Shown here in pieces: positions 1 through 8,170 of a stretch of DNA of 47,614 nucleotides. The notes below the pieces were generated by a model. It did no database searches, was not told the DNA's origin, and saw only the letters and a list, made by a program, of their open reading frames with translations. This DNA comes from Melioribacteraceae bacterium (GTDB lineage Bacteria > Bacteroidota > Ignavibacteria > Ignavibacteriales > Melioribacteraceae): assembly GCA_021740785.1 (NCBI GenBank), contig JAIOZI010000037.1, positions 1 through 47,614 on the forward strand. The letters are read 5' to 3'. Each line of letters opens with the position of its first letter. The stretch's first letter is position 1. The position numbers and the translations under genes were made by a program.

Positions 1-140
1 ATTTTGAAATTCGTTATTTGAGTAAAATATTTTTCTTACAAATTGTCGGGGTTAATCCCGCAACATAAAATGTTTTAATAAAACATTTTATGAGCGGCCA
101 ACGGCAAAAAATTTATTTCCAATGAATTTTTTGGGATTAA
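1..140. repeat. Dispersed intergenic repeat, family A, copy 1 (left end outside window)
   Basis: Matches copies at 1729-1913 and 36584-36726 in base sequence and order. It contains a 13-bp perfect stem with a 3-base loop (64-76 with 80-92) and a second inverted pair, ttaatccc at 52-59 with gggattaa at 133-140. No reading frame is conserved among the copies, so it looks like a non-coding structured repeat. The left part is cut by the window edge. Confidence 0.75.
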
Positions 141-172
141 TAATTAACACGACTCAAAAAATGACTATCCGG

Positions 173-200
173 AATCAATCAATCAATCAATCAATCAATC
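173..200. repeat. AATC microsatellite, 7 copies
   Basis: Seven perfect tandem copies of the tetramer aatc lie about 30 bp beyond the stop codon of the ATP-grasp gene. The related octamer array at 44471-44542 (caatcatt/caatcatg) shares the same core word. Confidence 0.95.
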
Positions 201-231
201 ACTTATGCTATCAGGCATGGTAATTACCATC

Positions 232-1446
232 TCAACTTGTCGGTTTATCTTGCATAGGCTGTGTGGCAAAGAAATCATCATAAAATCTTTTTGTGTAATC
301 AATAATGAGTTCCTCAACTCTTTTCTGTGAAGAGGATGCGACTACAAGTCCGGCGTGATTCTTTTTATCTAATCTCCACACAATTTCAGGGTCATCGTAC
401 TTTTCCATATCCGGCCATTCCTGTCTAGCAAGAGATAAGAGAATGCCAGCCGACTGTGGGATTTCGGACGGTACTTCGTATGGTTCTTCTCCTTTAAGCA
501 CTTCAATCTTTGCCCATTCTTCCCAAAGATTAATCCCGGTTGCGGCTTTTACTAACTCGTGAAGATTTGCCCCGCCTACCCGTGCGGAAGTTTCGAGGAA
601 ATAATATCTGCCGTCTTCCTTCGCTTTAATAAACTCGGAATGAGAGACGCCCATTTTTAATCCCATTGCATGAAGCACTTGTTTGTTCATAAGTTTAAGG
701 GATTTATCATCAACGGAATTTCGTTCAACTGTACGGCTGGAGAATATGCGTCCGGCATGAGCAACTTCCATCGGGGGGAGCCCGTATTTACTAACCACGG
801 AGAAGGAGACAATATTTCTGTAAACGATTGAATCAACGTGAAATATTTCACCCGGCACAAATTTTTCCATTAAATAGAATGATTGCTCATCACCGAGATC
901 ATCGAGTGTTTGCCAGAGTTCTTCTTCGTTAAAGATTTTTTTCATTCCTATTGCGCCGGCATGCATTCTGGGTTTTAATATCCAGGGCGCAGGTACGCTG
1001 CTCATGAATTCCCGTATCCTGTCGTAGTTGAGGATGTGAACAAACTCCGGTACAAGTATGCCGATTTCCTTTGCACGTGTGCGCATCGCAAGCTTATCTC
1101 TGAAATATCTTGCGGTTGTATCACCCATACCGGGCACACGCAGATGTTCACGAAGACGTGCTGCTTTTTCTACATCGTAATCATCGAGGGCAATAATCCG
1201 GTCAATCTGTTCCGTGCGGGCAAGAAAACTGACGGCGTAGGTTACATCATCCATATTCCACTCTTTATTCTCATCGGGGATGTAGAATATTTCATCGATA
1301 CTGTCGTGCGGCCAATTTGCATTTTCCAAACTTTGTGATGTTAAAAGAATAACACGGCAGCCGAGCTGCTTTGCTTGTCGTAAAAAGTCGCTCCCTTTTT
1401 CATAACTGGCGATGCAGAGAAATGTCAGTTGCTTTTCGTTGGACAT
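232..1446 (-). CDS. ATP-grasp domain protein (carboxylate-amine ligase type)
   Basis: A 404-residue cytoplasmic protein. Residues 1-110 form a Rossmann-like pre-ATP-grasp domain. From about 113 comes an ATP-grasp fold, with the lysine-containing strand PWILKPR (K158), the FVPGE segment around 196-200, and the metal-binding end of the fold at FLETSARVGG (E285). ATP-grasp enzymes form an amide or peptide bond through an acyl-phosphate intermediate, but the substrates cannot be read from this sequence. The ATG is preceded by GAGGGG at good spacing. The gene stands alone, with a microsatellite and repeat copy on its 3' side and a hairpin island on its 5' side, so context gives no pathway. The superfamily call is firm; specificity is unknown. 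Confidence 0.85.
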   Translation of the reverse strand: MSNEKQLTFLCIASYEKGSDFLRQAKQLGCRVILLTSQSLENANWPHDSIDEIFYIPDENKEWNMDDVTYAVSFLARTEQIDRIIALDDYDVEKAARLREHLRVPGMGDTTARYFRDKLAMRTRAKEIGILVPEFVHILNYDRIREFMSSVPAPWILKPRMHAGAIGMKKIFNEEELWQTLDDLGDEQSFYLMEKFVPGEIFHVDSIVYRNIVSFSVVSKYGLPPMEVAHAGRIFSSRTVERNSVDDKSLKLMNKQVLHAMGLKMGVSHSEFIKAKEDGRYYFLETSARVGGANLHELVKAATGINLWEEWAKIEVLKGEEPYEVPSEIPQSAGILLSLARQEWPDMEKYDDPEIVWRLDKKNHAGLVVASSSQKRVEELIIDYTKRFYDDFFATQPMQDKPTS

Positions 1447-1728
1447 ATTTACCCCTCTAATTATTAGGTCTAAGAGTCTGACAAATATAACTACAAGTGA
1501 TCAAAAGATAAACTACGTTTTTGCCGGTGAATTGTATTGTACTTAATTACAAGGGTGTCACGGTCCCATGCTCGGGTGTCGGGAACCTTTATCCGCCGTA
1601 ACTGATAAATGTAGGCGGGACTTCCTGACACTTGCGTTATGTTTTATCGTCAAGGCGTGGGCCTTGACGTCCAGAGGTATTGATTCTCGAACATCGTAGA
1701 TGTTCAAATTTTTGTAGAGAACTTCGGG

Positions 1729-1913
1729 CCGACAATTTGTAAGTAAAGAAATATCAGATATTTAGCCATATAGAAATTTTGGAATTTGTTATTTAAGTAA
1801 AATATTTATCTTACAAATTGTCGGGGTTAATCCCGCACCATAAAATGTTTTATTAAAATATTTTATAAGCGGCCAACGGCAAAAATTCATTTCCAATGAA
1901 TTTTTTGGGATTA
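1729..1913. repeat. Dispersed intergenic repeat, family A, copy 2 (most complete)
   Basis: The left part (1729-1824) is bounded by a perfect 15-bp inverted pair: ccgacaatttgtaag at 1729-1743 and its reverse complement at 1810-1824. The right part repeats the 1-140 copy, including ttaatccc (1828-1835) and gggattaa (1906-1913). The bounded units suggest a folded RNA or DNA element or a small non-autonomous mobile unit. Confidence 0.75.
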
Positions 1914-2346
1914 ACAATCAGATCATTGGAGATGATCAATAAAATCATATTCACAAATTGTTTTCAATTATAAATCCTCTACAAGGATTAAATCAAATGG
2001 TTATTTGATCAGTCTACAGTAATTTCAACCACTACGAGGTTGGGAGTTCTTACAGTGTTTTATAGTCAAGGCGTGAGGCTTGATGCCCAAGATATAAAAG
2101 CATGAATGAGCGAACGGTTATTCAGTTGTGTAGAGCCGATCGCCTGATCGGCTCTAAAAATTCTTTCATTCAAATTAATTTTAGCGATTCAGCGAATCGC
2201 TCTACAATTATGCGATATGTTTTATCGTCACGGCGTGAGTCTTGATGCCCAGGATATTCAACCACTCCGTGGTTGTGTTTCTTTTCTCAATGTAGGCTAT
2301 TCACATTGAGCCCCTGTCGGGGTTCAAAAACATTTTAACCCAGCCT
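1911..2346. repeat. 436-bp direct repeat, copy 1
   Basis: Aligns without gaps to 2511-2946 at a constant offset of 600 bases. I count about 13 substitutions, several clustered near 2308-2318. The unit contains at least seven short hairpins and no convincing gene. Confidence 0.92.
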
Positions 2347-2510
2347 CTCTATGCCTTTGCTCTCTGCTCCCTCCCTTTTAAAAAACATCTGATAGGGTAG
2401 GTCGAAATGACAATTTTTGATTTTGAGACACCCGCCATGAGCCTTGACGTCCAGAGGTATTGATTCTCGAACATCGTAGATGTTCAAATTTTTGTAGAGA
2501 ACCATATTCA

Positions 2511-2946
2511 TTAACAATCAGATCATTGGAGATGATCAATAAAATCATATTCACAAATTGTTTTCAATTATAAATCCTCTACAAGGATTAAATCAAATGG
2601 TTATTTGATCAGTCTACAGTAATTTCAACCTCTACGAGGTTGGGAGTTCTTACAGTGTTTTATCGTTAAGGCGTGAGGCTTGATACCCTAGATATAAAAG
2701 CATGAATGAGCGAACGGTTATTCAGTTGTGTAGAGCCGATCGCCTGATCGGCTCTAAAAATTCTTTCATTCAAATTAATTTTAGCGATTCAGCGAATCGC
2801 TCTACAATTATGCGTTATGTTTTATCGTCACGGCGTGAGTCTTGATGCCCAGGATATTCAACCATTCCGTGGTTGTGTTTCTTTTCTCAATTTAGGCTAA
2901 TCACATTGAACCGTAATCGGGGTTCAAAAACATTTTAACCCAGCCT
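2511..2946. repeat. 436-bp direct repeat, copy 2
   Basis: Second copy of 1911-2346. Most hairpins are kept. In this copy the caacc/ggttg stem is one base pair longer, because a becomes t at 2631 opposite an a. The region between the copies carries a second copy of the 62-bp block also found at 1661-1722. Confidence 0.92.
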
Positions 2947-3031
2947 GCCTTTGCTCTCTGCCCTCTGCTCTTCGCTTTTGCTTTTGCCTTTGCCCTCTGC
3001 GCTATGCTCTATGCCCTTTGCTCTCCGCCTT
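2941..3031. repeat. Pyrimidine-rich degenerate tandem tract
   Basis: An irregular array of words such as tgccctctgctct and gcttttgcctttgc. It has no coding appearance. It abuts the broken 5' end of the gene remnant that begins at 3033. Confidence 0.7.
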
Positions 3032-3032
3032 T

Positions 3033-3191
3033 AAACTCGATCAACTTGAAGATCGAAGGGATATAGAATATTGGTTAAGCCGCCCTTCATCCGAAAGATT
3101 CGAAGCTGTGGATTTACTGAGGAAACAAATGTATGGAAATTCAAAAAGACTTCAGAGAGTTCTTAGAGTTACTAAACTCAAATCAAGTTGA
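3033..3191 (+). pseudogene. Remnant of the small partner gene upstream of a nucleotidyltransferase
   Basis: An open frame without a usable start ends at the tga 3189-3191 and encodes about 52 residues. They include EYWLSRPSSERFEAVDLLR and then GNSKRLQRVLRVTKLKSS. From memory of the family, this resembles the short protein often encoded immediately upstream of DUF-type nucleotidyltransferases in FCB and cyanobacterial genomes. The 5' end is missing and replaced by the pyrimidine tract. I read it as the C-terminal part of a decayed gene, moderately sure. Confidence 0.55.
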
Positions 3192-3234
3192 TTATATGAT
3201 AATCGGCGCATGGCATTATTTATACCGCACATAA
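3133..3234 (+). pseudogene. Truncated nucleotidyltransferase (first about 27 residues)
   Basis: ATG 3133 opens a 33-codon frame beginning MEIQKDFREFLELLNSNQ and continuing VDYMIIGAWHYLYRT before taa. The start matches the N-terminus of MNT-like nucleotidyltransferases, whose next element would be a Gly-Gly/Ala-Tyr-Ala segment and then the Asp-x-Asp metal site. Here the frame ends just after IIGA, so the catalytic site is gone. It overlaps the preceding remnant by 59 bases in another frame. The nitroreductase gene ends two bases beyond its stop, so the break coincides with a junction. Confidence 0.55.
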
Positions 3235-3236
3235 AC

Positions 3237-3899
3237 TTAATAAAACGCAGCTATTTCCTTTAATTCCTTCCTTTTTATATTGGGCACTTTTACATTTTCT
3301 TCCGGGTAACCAACAACGAGCAGCAGAAAGGGTTTATCGTTATCCGGTCTTTGCAGAATATCGTTGAGAAAGTTCATCGGACTCGGAGTATGGGTAAGTA
3401 CAGCCAGCCCGGCGTTGTGCAGAGCCGTGATTAATAATCCGCTTGCTAATCCTACGGATTCTTTTACGTAATAGTGTTTAATAATCTCACCATTTTCCGT
3501 GTGATTCTTCTGTTCGAATATTGCAATAAGATGCGGGGCGGTTTCAAGGAAAGGTTTGTTTGCATCAGTATCGAATGGTTTAAGTGCATTCAGCCATTCT
3601 TCCGGTGCGCGGTTTTCGTAAAACTCGCGTTCTTCCTGCTCGGCTGCAAGTCTAATTTTCTTTTTTACCTTGGGATCGGAAATAACAGCAAAATACCACG
3701 GCTGCATATTAGCGCCGCTCGGGGCGCTTCCTGCGGTTTTAATACATTCTTTTATGATATTTATATTTACAGGTCGGGAAGAAAATTCGCGCACGGTTCT
3801 TCTGTTCTGCATCAGAATATTAAACTCGGCAGCACGCTTAAGCATTTCGGTTTCGGGGTATTCAGTAAAGTTCAGTGTTATAAAATTGGATTTAGACAT
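3237..3899 (-). CDS. Nitroreductase-fold flavoprotein, iodotyrosine deiodinase-like
   Basis: A 220-residue FMN-dependent oxidoreductase. The FMN-binding start is RRTVREF (33-39), followed by [13 protein letters not shown] (58-70) and the C-terminal VVGYP. A tyrosine-zwitterion-binding set matches iodotyrosine deiodinase: E90, Y94 and K115, with the same spacing (4 and 21) as E157, Y161 and K182 of the human enzyme as I recall it. Family members reductively remove halogen from halotyrosines; bacterial substrates may differ. The ATG lies 5 bases after the stop of the permease gene, so the two are probably co-transcribed, and an amino-acid carrier is a fitting partner. The nitroreductase superfamily is firm; the deiodinase-like subgroup is likely. 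Confidence 0.85.
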   Translation of the reverse strand: MSKSNFITLNFTEYPETEMLKRAAEFNILMQNRRTVREFSSRPVNINIIKECIKTAGSAPSGANMQPWYFAVISDPKVKKKIRLAAEQEEREFYENRAPEEWLNALKPFDTDANKPFLETAPHLIAIFEQKNHTENGEIIKHYYVKESVGLASGLLITALHNAGLAVLTHTPSPMNFLNDILQRPDNDKPFLLLVVGYPEENVKVPNIKRKELKEIAAFY

Positions 3900-3904
3900 T
3901 TGCT

Positions 3905-6025
3905 CTACCTTGATTTTGGTCCTTTTGTAATTTCACCTGCTCCCAAAAATCTCAACTGCAATTGTTTCATACTAATGGGATCGCCGATGATCGTCAGCCT
4001 GTCGCCGAAATGAAGATCGGTATCTCCCTTTGGTACAAATGTTTTTCCGCCACGGCGAATAAGAGCAACGAGACAATTCTGGGGAAGTTTGCAGTCTTGA
4101 ATTCTTGTATTATCCAGTTGTGCTGTTGCGTCATCTTTACGAATAGATAATGACAGCCATCGTTCATCATGAATTAATGCATTTTTAATTTCCTGTTCCG
4201 TTTTGGCATTAAGCCAATCTTCCATAAAACTATCCTCATCCACTCGTCCGGCTATCTGAGCCAGTAACCTAAGGTGCTGTGTCGGGTTACTTTCCGGGCT
4301 TACCAAATAGAAAATTGCATTAACGGTTTGTTCTTCTTCTTTGTCATTGATCATTGGATTTTTAAAACATATCTGCGTGCCTTTACTGCACCTTACTAAA
4401 AACAATTCCGATTGTTCAATTCCTTTAATCCGTAAATGAGGCAGCGCCATTCCATGTGTAACAGGAGTGATTCCAATTCTTGTCCCCTCCATAAATTGAT
4501 TTTTTATTTCCTGTTTACTGTATGGCAGCGACTTTGAAAGTATTTCCGAAACCTTATCGGTTATATCATCAAACCTGCTTACTTCATCAATATCCAAAAC
4601 ATTACTCCGTGAAACAATATCATCGAACGGATCATTTTCTCTTAATCCTTTTTCCTTTAGTATTCCCCGCAACTCAACGTCCAGACCATGATATCTCTGT
4701 CTGCCTAATCTTTCAAAGATATGAAAAATTGCTCCGGCTCTTGTTACCCGCTTGTGCGCATAAATCATGTACCAAGTAATACCGGCAATTATCAACCCGG
4801 CTGAAAATGCAATAGTTATAAATCCCATCTTTACGATTAAGAATAACGGCAGGATCACACCCAGTATTTGCATCCACGGGTATAACGGTGATTTGTAGCC
4901 GGGATCATATGAATCGATTTTACTTTCGCGCATTACAATAACCGCAACACAGACGAGTGCAAACATCAGCAGTTGAAATGCACTAGCGAGCTTAGCGATT
5001 TTCATTGGGTCGAATAAAATCAATATTAGAATAATTGCAGTTGTCGTAATTATTATTGCATATACAGGAGTTCCTCTTGAACTTAAGTTTTTGAAAATAG
5101 CCGGGAGTAGATGATCTCTGCTCATAGCAAACGGATAGCGGGAGGCACTTAAGGTTCCCGCATTTGCAACGGAAATAAAAGCAACAAGGGCGGCAATGGT
5201 TACAAGTCCGACACCCCAAATACCGGAAAATTTAAAGGCAGCATCTGCAACAGGAGTTAAACTTCCGGATAATTCATCCATCGGGAGAACGCCCACCATA
5301 ATTGAAATACCCAGGATGTAAACCAGTACGGCAATACCGAGGGCAGCGAAAACACCAACAGGTAGATTCTTATCCGGATTTCTAACTTCCTCCGAAAGAC
5401 TTGCAACCTTGGTTAAACCGACATAACTAATATATACGAATCCGGCTGTAGCCAAAATTGAATCGAAACCGGACCCGAAGAAATCATTAAAGTGGTTAAA
5501 ATTAACACTCGGCGACCCGGTAATAACAAATATTGCTAAAATTACGAGCAGTACTGCAACCAAATAAGTTTGAAATTTCCCGCTCCTCTGAGTTCCGAAT
5601 ATATTTAATATACCCAGCAGCACGGCGAATCCTATTGCAACGGGTAAAATCGGAAGATTATCGATGAACAGACTGAGATATGCGCCCATCCCGATTAACG
5701 CAAACGCAACTTTAAGGATTAATGCAAACCAGGTTCCAATTGCGCCGATCGTACCGAACATTGGTCCCAAGCTTCTATCCAAAAAGTAGTAAACGCCGCC
5801 TGCCCGAGGCATTGCAGTTGATAATTCAAGAATGCTGAACATTGCAGGTATTAGAGGTAAGACAGCAATAAAATATGCTAATGCAACAGCCGGACCCGCC
5901 ATTTTTGCCGCAAGACCGGGAAGCAGAAAAAATCCCGCACTTAAGGTTGTGCCGGCTGCAATTGAAAAAACTCCGAGCAAGCCCAACTCTTTATTTAGTA
6001 CCTTTGTTTTTTTCTTTTGAACCAT
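3905..6025 (-). CDS. APC-superfamily amino-acid permease fused to EIIA-type and RCK_C-like domains
   Basis: A 706-residue inner-membrane protein. Residues about 15-430 form an amino-acid/polyamine/organocation transporter with roughly 12 hydrophobic spans. The N-terminus carries the substrate-loop pattern [17 protein letters not shown]. Residues about 480-610 resemble a PTS EIIA type 2 domain, with the phosphorylatable histidine in GMALPHLRI. The last about 75 residues resemble a TrkA-C/RCK_C ligand-binding domain (LVALIRRGG, then GDRLTIIGD). Cytosolic domains of this type usually sense nucleotides or phosphorylation, suggesting gated amino-acid uptake. It is first in a two-gene minus-strand operon with the deiodinase-like flavoprotein, behind a sigma-70-like promoter. 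The substrate is unknown. Confidence 0.88.
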   Translation of the reverse strand: MVQKKKTKVLNKELGLLGVFSIAAGTTLSAGFFLLPGLAAKMAGPAVALAYFIAVLPLIPAMFSILELSTAMPRAGGVYYFLDRSLGPMFGTIGAIGTWFALILKVAFALIGMGAYLSLFIDNLPILPVAIGFAVLLGILNIFGTQRSGKFQTYLVAVLLVILAIFVITGSPSVNFNHFNDFFGSGFDSILATAGFVYISYVGLTKVASLSEEVRNPDKNLPVGVFAALGIAVLVYILGISIMVGVLPMDELSGSLTPVADAAFKFSGIWGVGLVTIAALVAFISVANAGTLSASRYPFAMSRDHLLPAIFKNLSSRGTPVYAIIITTTAIILILILFDPMKIAKLASAFQLLMFALVCVAVIVMRESKIDSYDPGYKSPLYPWMQILGVILPLFLIVKMGFITIAFSAGLIIAGITWYMIYAHKRVTRAGAIFHIFERLGRQRYHGLDVELRGILKEKGLRENDPFDDIVSRSNVLDIDEVSRFDDITDKVSEILSKSLPYSKQEIKNQFMEGTRIGITPVTHGMALPHLRIKGIEQSELFLVRCSKGTQICFKNPMINDKEEEQTVNAIFYLVSPESNPTQHLRLLAQIAGRVDEDSFMEDWLNAKTEQEIKNALIHDERWLSLSIRKDDATAQLDNTRIQDCKLPQNCLVALIRRGGKTFVPKGDTDLHFGDRLTIIGDPISMKQLQLRFLGAGEITKGPKSR

Positions 6026-6061
6026 TCCGCAGGATATCGCCTGTTGTTTGATTAATAAATC

Positions 6062-6090
6062 ATTATAATTTTTTTTTTGATTAAATACAA
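6062..6090 (-). promoter_or_regulatory. Sigma-70-like promoter for the permease operon
   Basis: On the minus strand, TTGTAT (complement of 6085-6090) is followed after 17 bases by TATAAT (complement of 6062-6067). The -10 hexamer lies about 37 bases before the ATG at 6025. The A-run in the spacer is A10. Confidence 0.6.
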
Positions 6091-6174
6091 TAAGTGTGAT
6101 TATCAGCGAATAGGGATGTAATAGTGCGGTTCATTTGTTAATTTTGTATAAATCGAAAAATAAGGAATGAGATT

Positions 6175-6534
6175 GTGGTTGATACAGCAAAAATCATAGT
6201 AGTAGGAGATAAGGTGTTAATTCGCCCGCAGGATGAAGATGAAAAATCACGCGGGGGATTATATCTTCCGCCCGGAGTTAAGGAAAAAGAGAAGGTTCAC
6301 GGCGGTTACATTTTGAAGGTGGGACCCGGATTCCCCATTGCAAACCCGGTTGAAGACGAACCATGGAAAGAAAAAAAAGAGACGAAGTATATTCCTCTAC
6401 AGGTAAAAGCCGGTGATTATGCCGTATTCATGAGGCGTGATGCAATTGAAATTGAATTCGATAACGAGAAATTGGTTATCGTTCCGCAATCAGCTATTTT
6501 AATGGTTGTAAGAGATGATGAACTTACTAATTAG
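6175..6534 (+). CDS. GroES-like co-chaperonin domain protein
   Basis: A 119-residue cytoplasmic protein with the GroES beta-barrel pattern: VVGDKVLIRPQDEDEKSRGG at the N-terminus, a mobile-loop position around GLYLPPGVKEKEK, and a C-terminal strand with LVIVPQSAILMVV. It is longer than classical GroES (about 95), owing to an insertion after GPGFPIANP. No GroEL gene is nearby, so it is an orphan family member rather than the standard groES. The start is GTG 6175, with AAGGA at 6162-6166 as ribosome binding site (8-base spacing). Its TAG stop overlaps the first possible start of the peptidase gene, so the two are translationally coupled. Confidence 0.8.
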   Translation: MVDTAKIIVVGDKVLIRPQDEDEKSRGGLYLPPGVKEKEKVHGGYILKVGPGFPIANPVEDEPWKEKKETKYIPLQVKAGDYAVFMRRDAIEIEFDNEKLVIVPQSAILMVVRDDELTN

Positions 6535-6536
6535 TG

Positions 6537-8162
6537 ATGGAGATAAGAAATTTTATGCTTAATGATTTTCTGAAATTTTTGATTGAATACGAAAATAAAG
6601 TCGTTGACTTATCAAAAGAAACCAACCTTGCGTATTTTAACGCAACCATAAGCGGTAAACCCGAAGATTATCAAAAAGCCTCTGAGCTGCAGCTTAAGCT
6701 GAGTAAAGTATATTCTGATAAAGAGGATTTTGAAAGAATTAAGAAATTTAAGGAATCAAATGAACTGGATGATCAGGTGCTGAAACGCCAGGTTGAATTG
6801 ATCTATAACAATTATGCATCATATCAATTTAATGAAGAATTGTTGAAGGAAATAATTTCTCTTTCAACAAAGGTAGAGGAAAAATTTTCTACTTATAGGG
6901 CGGTTGTTAACGGAAAGAAAATGACGGATAATGAGATTGATGAATTATTAAAAACTTGTACTGATTCAAAAGAACTTGAGGATACATGGAATGCAAGCAA
7001 ACAAATCGGCAGGGAAGTTTACGTAGATGTAATTAAGCTGGTTAAGATGAGAAATCAAGCTGCAGCCGAATTGGGTTACGATAATTTTCACCAGATGAGT
7101 TTGAAACTTAGCGAGCAGGAACCCGAAGAACTCGATAAATTATTTGATCAGTTAAATGATCTGATCGAAAATGAATTTGATGTATTGAAGGATAGAATCG
7201 ATACCGAACTTTCATCAAAATATGAGATTGATAAAAGTGAATTGATGCCGTGGCATTACCAGGATAAGTTCTTTCAGCAGGGACCGAAAATTTACAAAGT
7301 TGATTTGGATAAATATTTTAAAGAACATGATCTCGTAAAAATAACCCGTGATTATTATAACGGAATAAATTTATCAATCGATGACCTGCTTGAAAACAGC
7401 GACCTATTTGAAAAGGACGGTAAATACCAGCATGCCTATTGCGTTGATATAGACCGCGAAGGGGATGTGCGGGTTTTGTGCAATATCAAACCAAACTATA
7501 AGTGGATGGGAACGATGCTGCATGAATACGGTCATGCTGTGTATGATAAATACATAAACCAAGACCTCCCATGGCAGCTCAAAGAACCGGCACATATTTT
7601 TACAACCGAGGCTATTGCCATGCTGTTCGGACGCTTTGCATCAAATCCCAATTGGATTCAGGATGTTATTGGAATCACCGATGCGGAAAAGGAAGAGATT
7701 AAAGAAAATTGCTATAATTCCTTAAAGTTGGAGCAGCTTGTCTTTGCTAGATGGGTTCAAGTTATGTACAGATTCGAAAGGGAAATGTACTCTAACCCGG
7801 AGCAGGATTTGAATAAACTTTGGTGGGATTTGGTTGAGAAATATCAAAAGTTGAAGAAACCCGAAGGCAGAAACGAACCCGATTGGGCGGCAAAAATTCA
7901 TGTTGCACTCTACCCGGCTTATTATCACAATTATATGCTGGGCGAACTATTGGCATCGCAGTTGTTTTATTATATAGCGGAAAAGGTAGTGAAATCAGAG
8001 GATGCGGAATCCGAATGCTTTACCGGTAAAAAGGATGTCGGAGAATATCTGAAACACCTCTTCTTTTCGTACGGATCTTTATATAAATGGGATGAATTGA
8101 TTAATAAATCGACCGGGGAAGATCTGAATCCGAATTATTATGCCCGGCAGTTTGTTTCTTAA
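6537..8162 (+). CDS. M2/M3-like zinc metallopeptidase (peptidyl-dipeptidase type)
   Basis: About 541 residues, with no signal peptide, so probably cytoplasmic. The zinc motif HEYGH falls near residue 329 (MLHEYGHAVYDK). The third ligand is probably the glutamate of TTEAIAMLFGR, about 28 residues later, as in gluzincins. The helical N-terminal half (LAYFNATISGKPEDYQKASE, and TDSKELEDTWNASKQIG) resembles the bacterial M2 (ACE-like) family more than OpdA/PepF of M3. The expected activity is removal of dipeptides or cleavage of short peptides. Start choice is open: GTG 6534 overlaps the upstream stop, ATG 6537 follows, and ATG 6555 has GGAG at 6539-6542 upstream. The GroES-like gene sits directly upstream. 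Confidence 0.88.
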   Translation: MEIRNFMLNDFLKFLIEYENKVVDLSKETNLAYFNATISGKPEDYQKASELQLKLSKVYSDKEDFERIKKFKESNELDDQVLKRQVELIYNNYASYQFNEELLKEIISLSTKVEEKFSTYRAVVNGKKMTDNEIDELLKTCTDSKELEDTWNASKQIGREVYVDVIKLVKMRNQAAAELGYDNFHQMSLKLSEQEPEELDKLFDQLNDLIENEFDVLKDRIDTELSSKYEIDKSELMPWHYQDKFFQQGPKIYKVDLDKYFKEHDLVKITRDYYNGINLSIDDLLENSDLFEKDGKYQHAYCVDIDREGDVRVLCNIKPNYKWMGTMLHEYGHAVYDKYINQDLPWQLKEPAHIFTTEAIAMLFGRFASNPNWIQDVIGITDAEKEEIKENCYNSLKLEQLVFARWVQVMYRFEREMYSNPEQDLNKLWWDLVEKYQKLKKPEGRNEPDWAAKIHVALYPAYYHNYMLGELLASQLFYYIAEKVVKSEDAESECFTGKKDVGEYLKHLFFSYGSLYKWDELINKSTGEDLNPNYYARQFVS

Positions 8163-8170
8163 ATGATGAA

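Larger units (their letters stand above)
1447..3032. other. Gene-free island of consecutive short hairpins and direct repeats
   Basis: No convincing gene. The stretch is a mosaic of short perfect inverted repeats with 3-9 base loops. Examples are gaacatc/gatgttc at 1688-1704, atcaaat/atttgat at 1992-2009, caacc/ggttg at 2026-2042, agagccgatc/gatcggctct near 2132-2155, agcgattc/gaatcgct near 2183-2202, and aaccac/gtggtt near 2270. A block at 1661-1722 recurs at 2441-2502. A word resembling ttttatcgtcaaggcgtg recurs about five times (near 1642, 2057, 2219, 2657, 2819), sometimes forming gtcaaggc/gccttgac. The 60-codon ORF on the minus strand at 2335-2517 lies in this repeat DNA and is not believed. 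Confidence 0.8.

Noticed and set aside
1036-1338. 100-codon ORF opposite the ATP-grasp gene
   Set aside because: Antisense shadow of conserved ATP-grasp coding sequence, with no ribosome binding site or recognisable domain.
1911-2946. Possible integron attC array or CRISPR-like array because of regularly placed hairpins
   Set aside because: No cassette ORFs lie between the hairpins, the stems are unrelated to each other in sequence, no integrase gene is near, and the 600-bp periodicity consists of only two copies.
6139-6146. TAnnTTTG promoter element before the GroES-like gene (also 10964-10971 and 21409-21416)
   Set aside because: The -10-like words are present, but none has a TTG element at the required distance of about 19-20 bases, so I did not annotate them as promoters.
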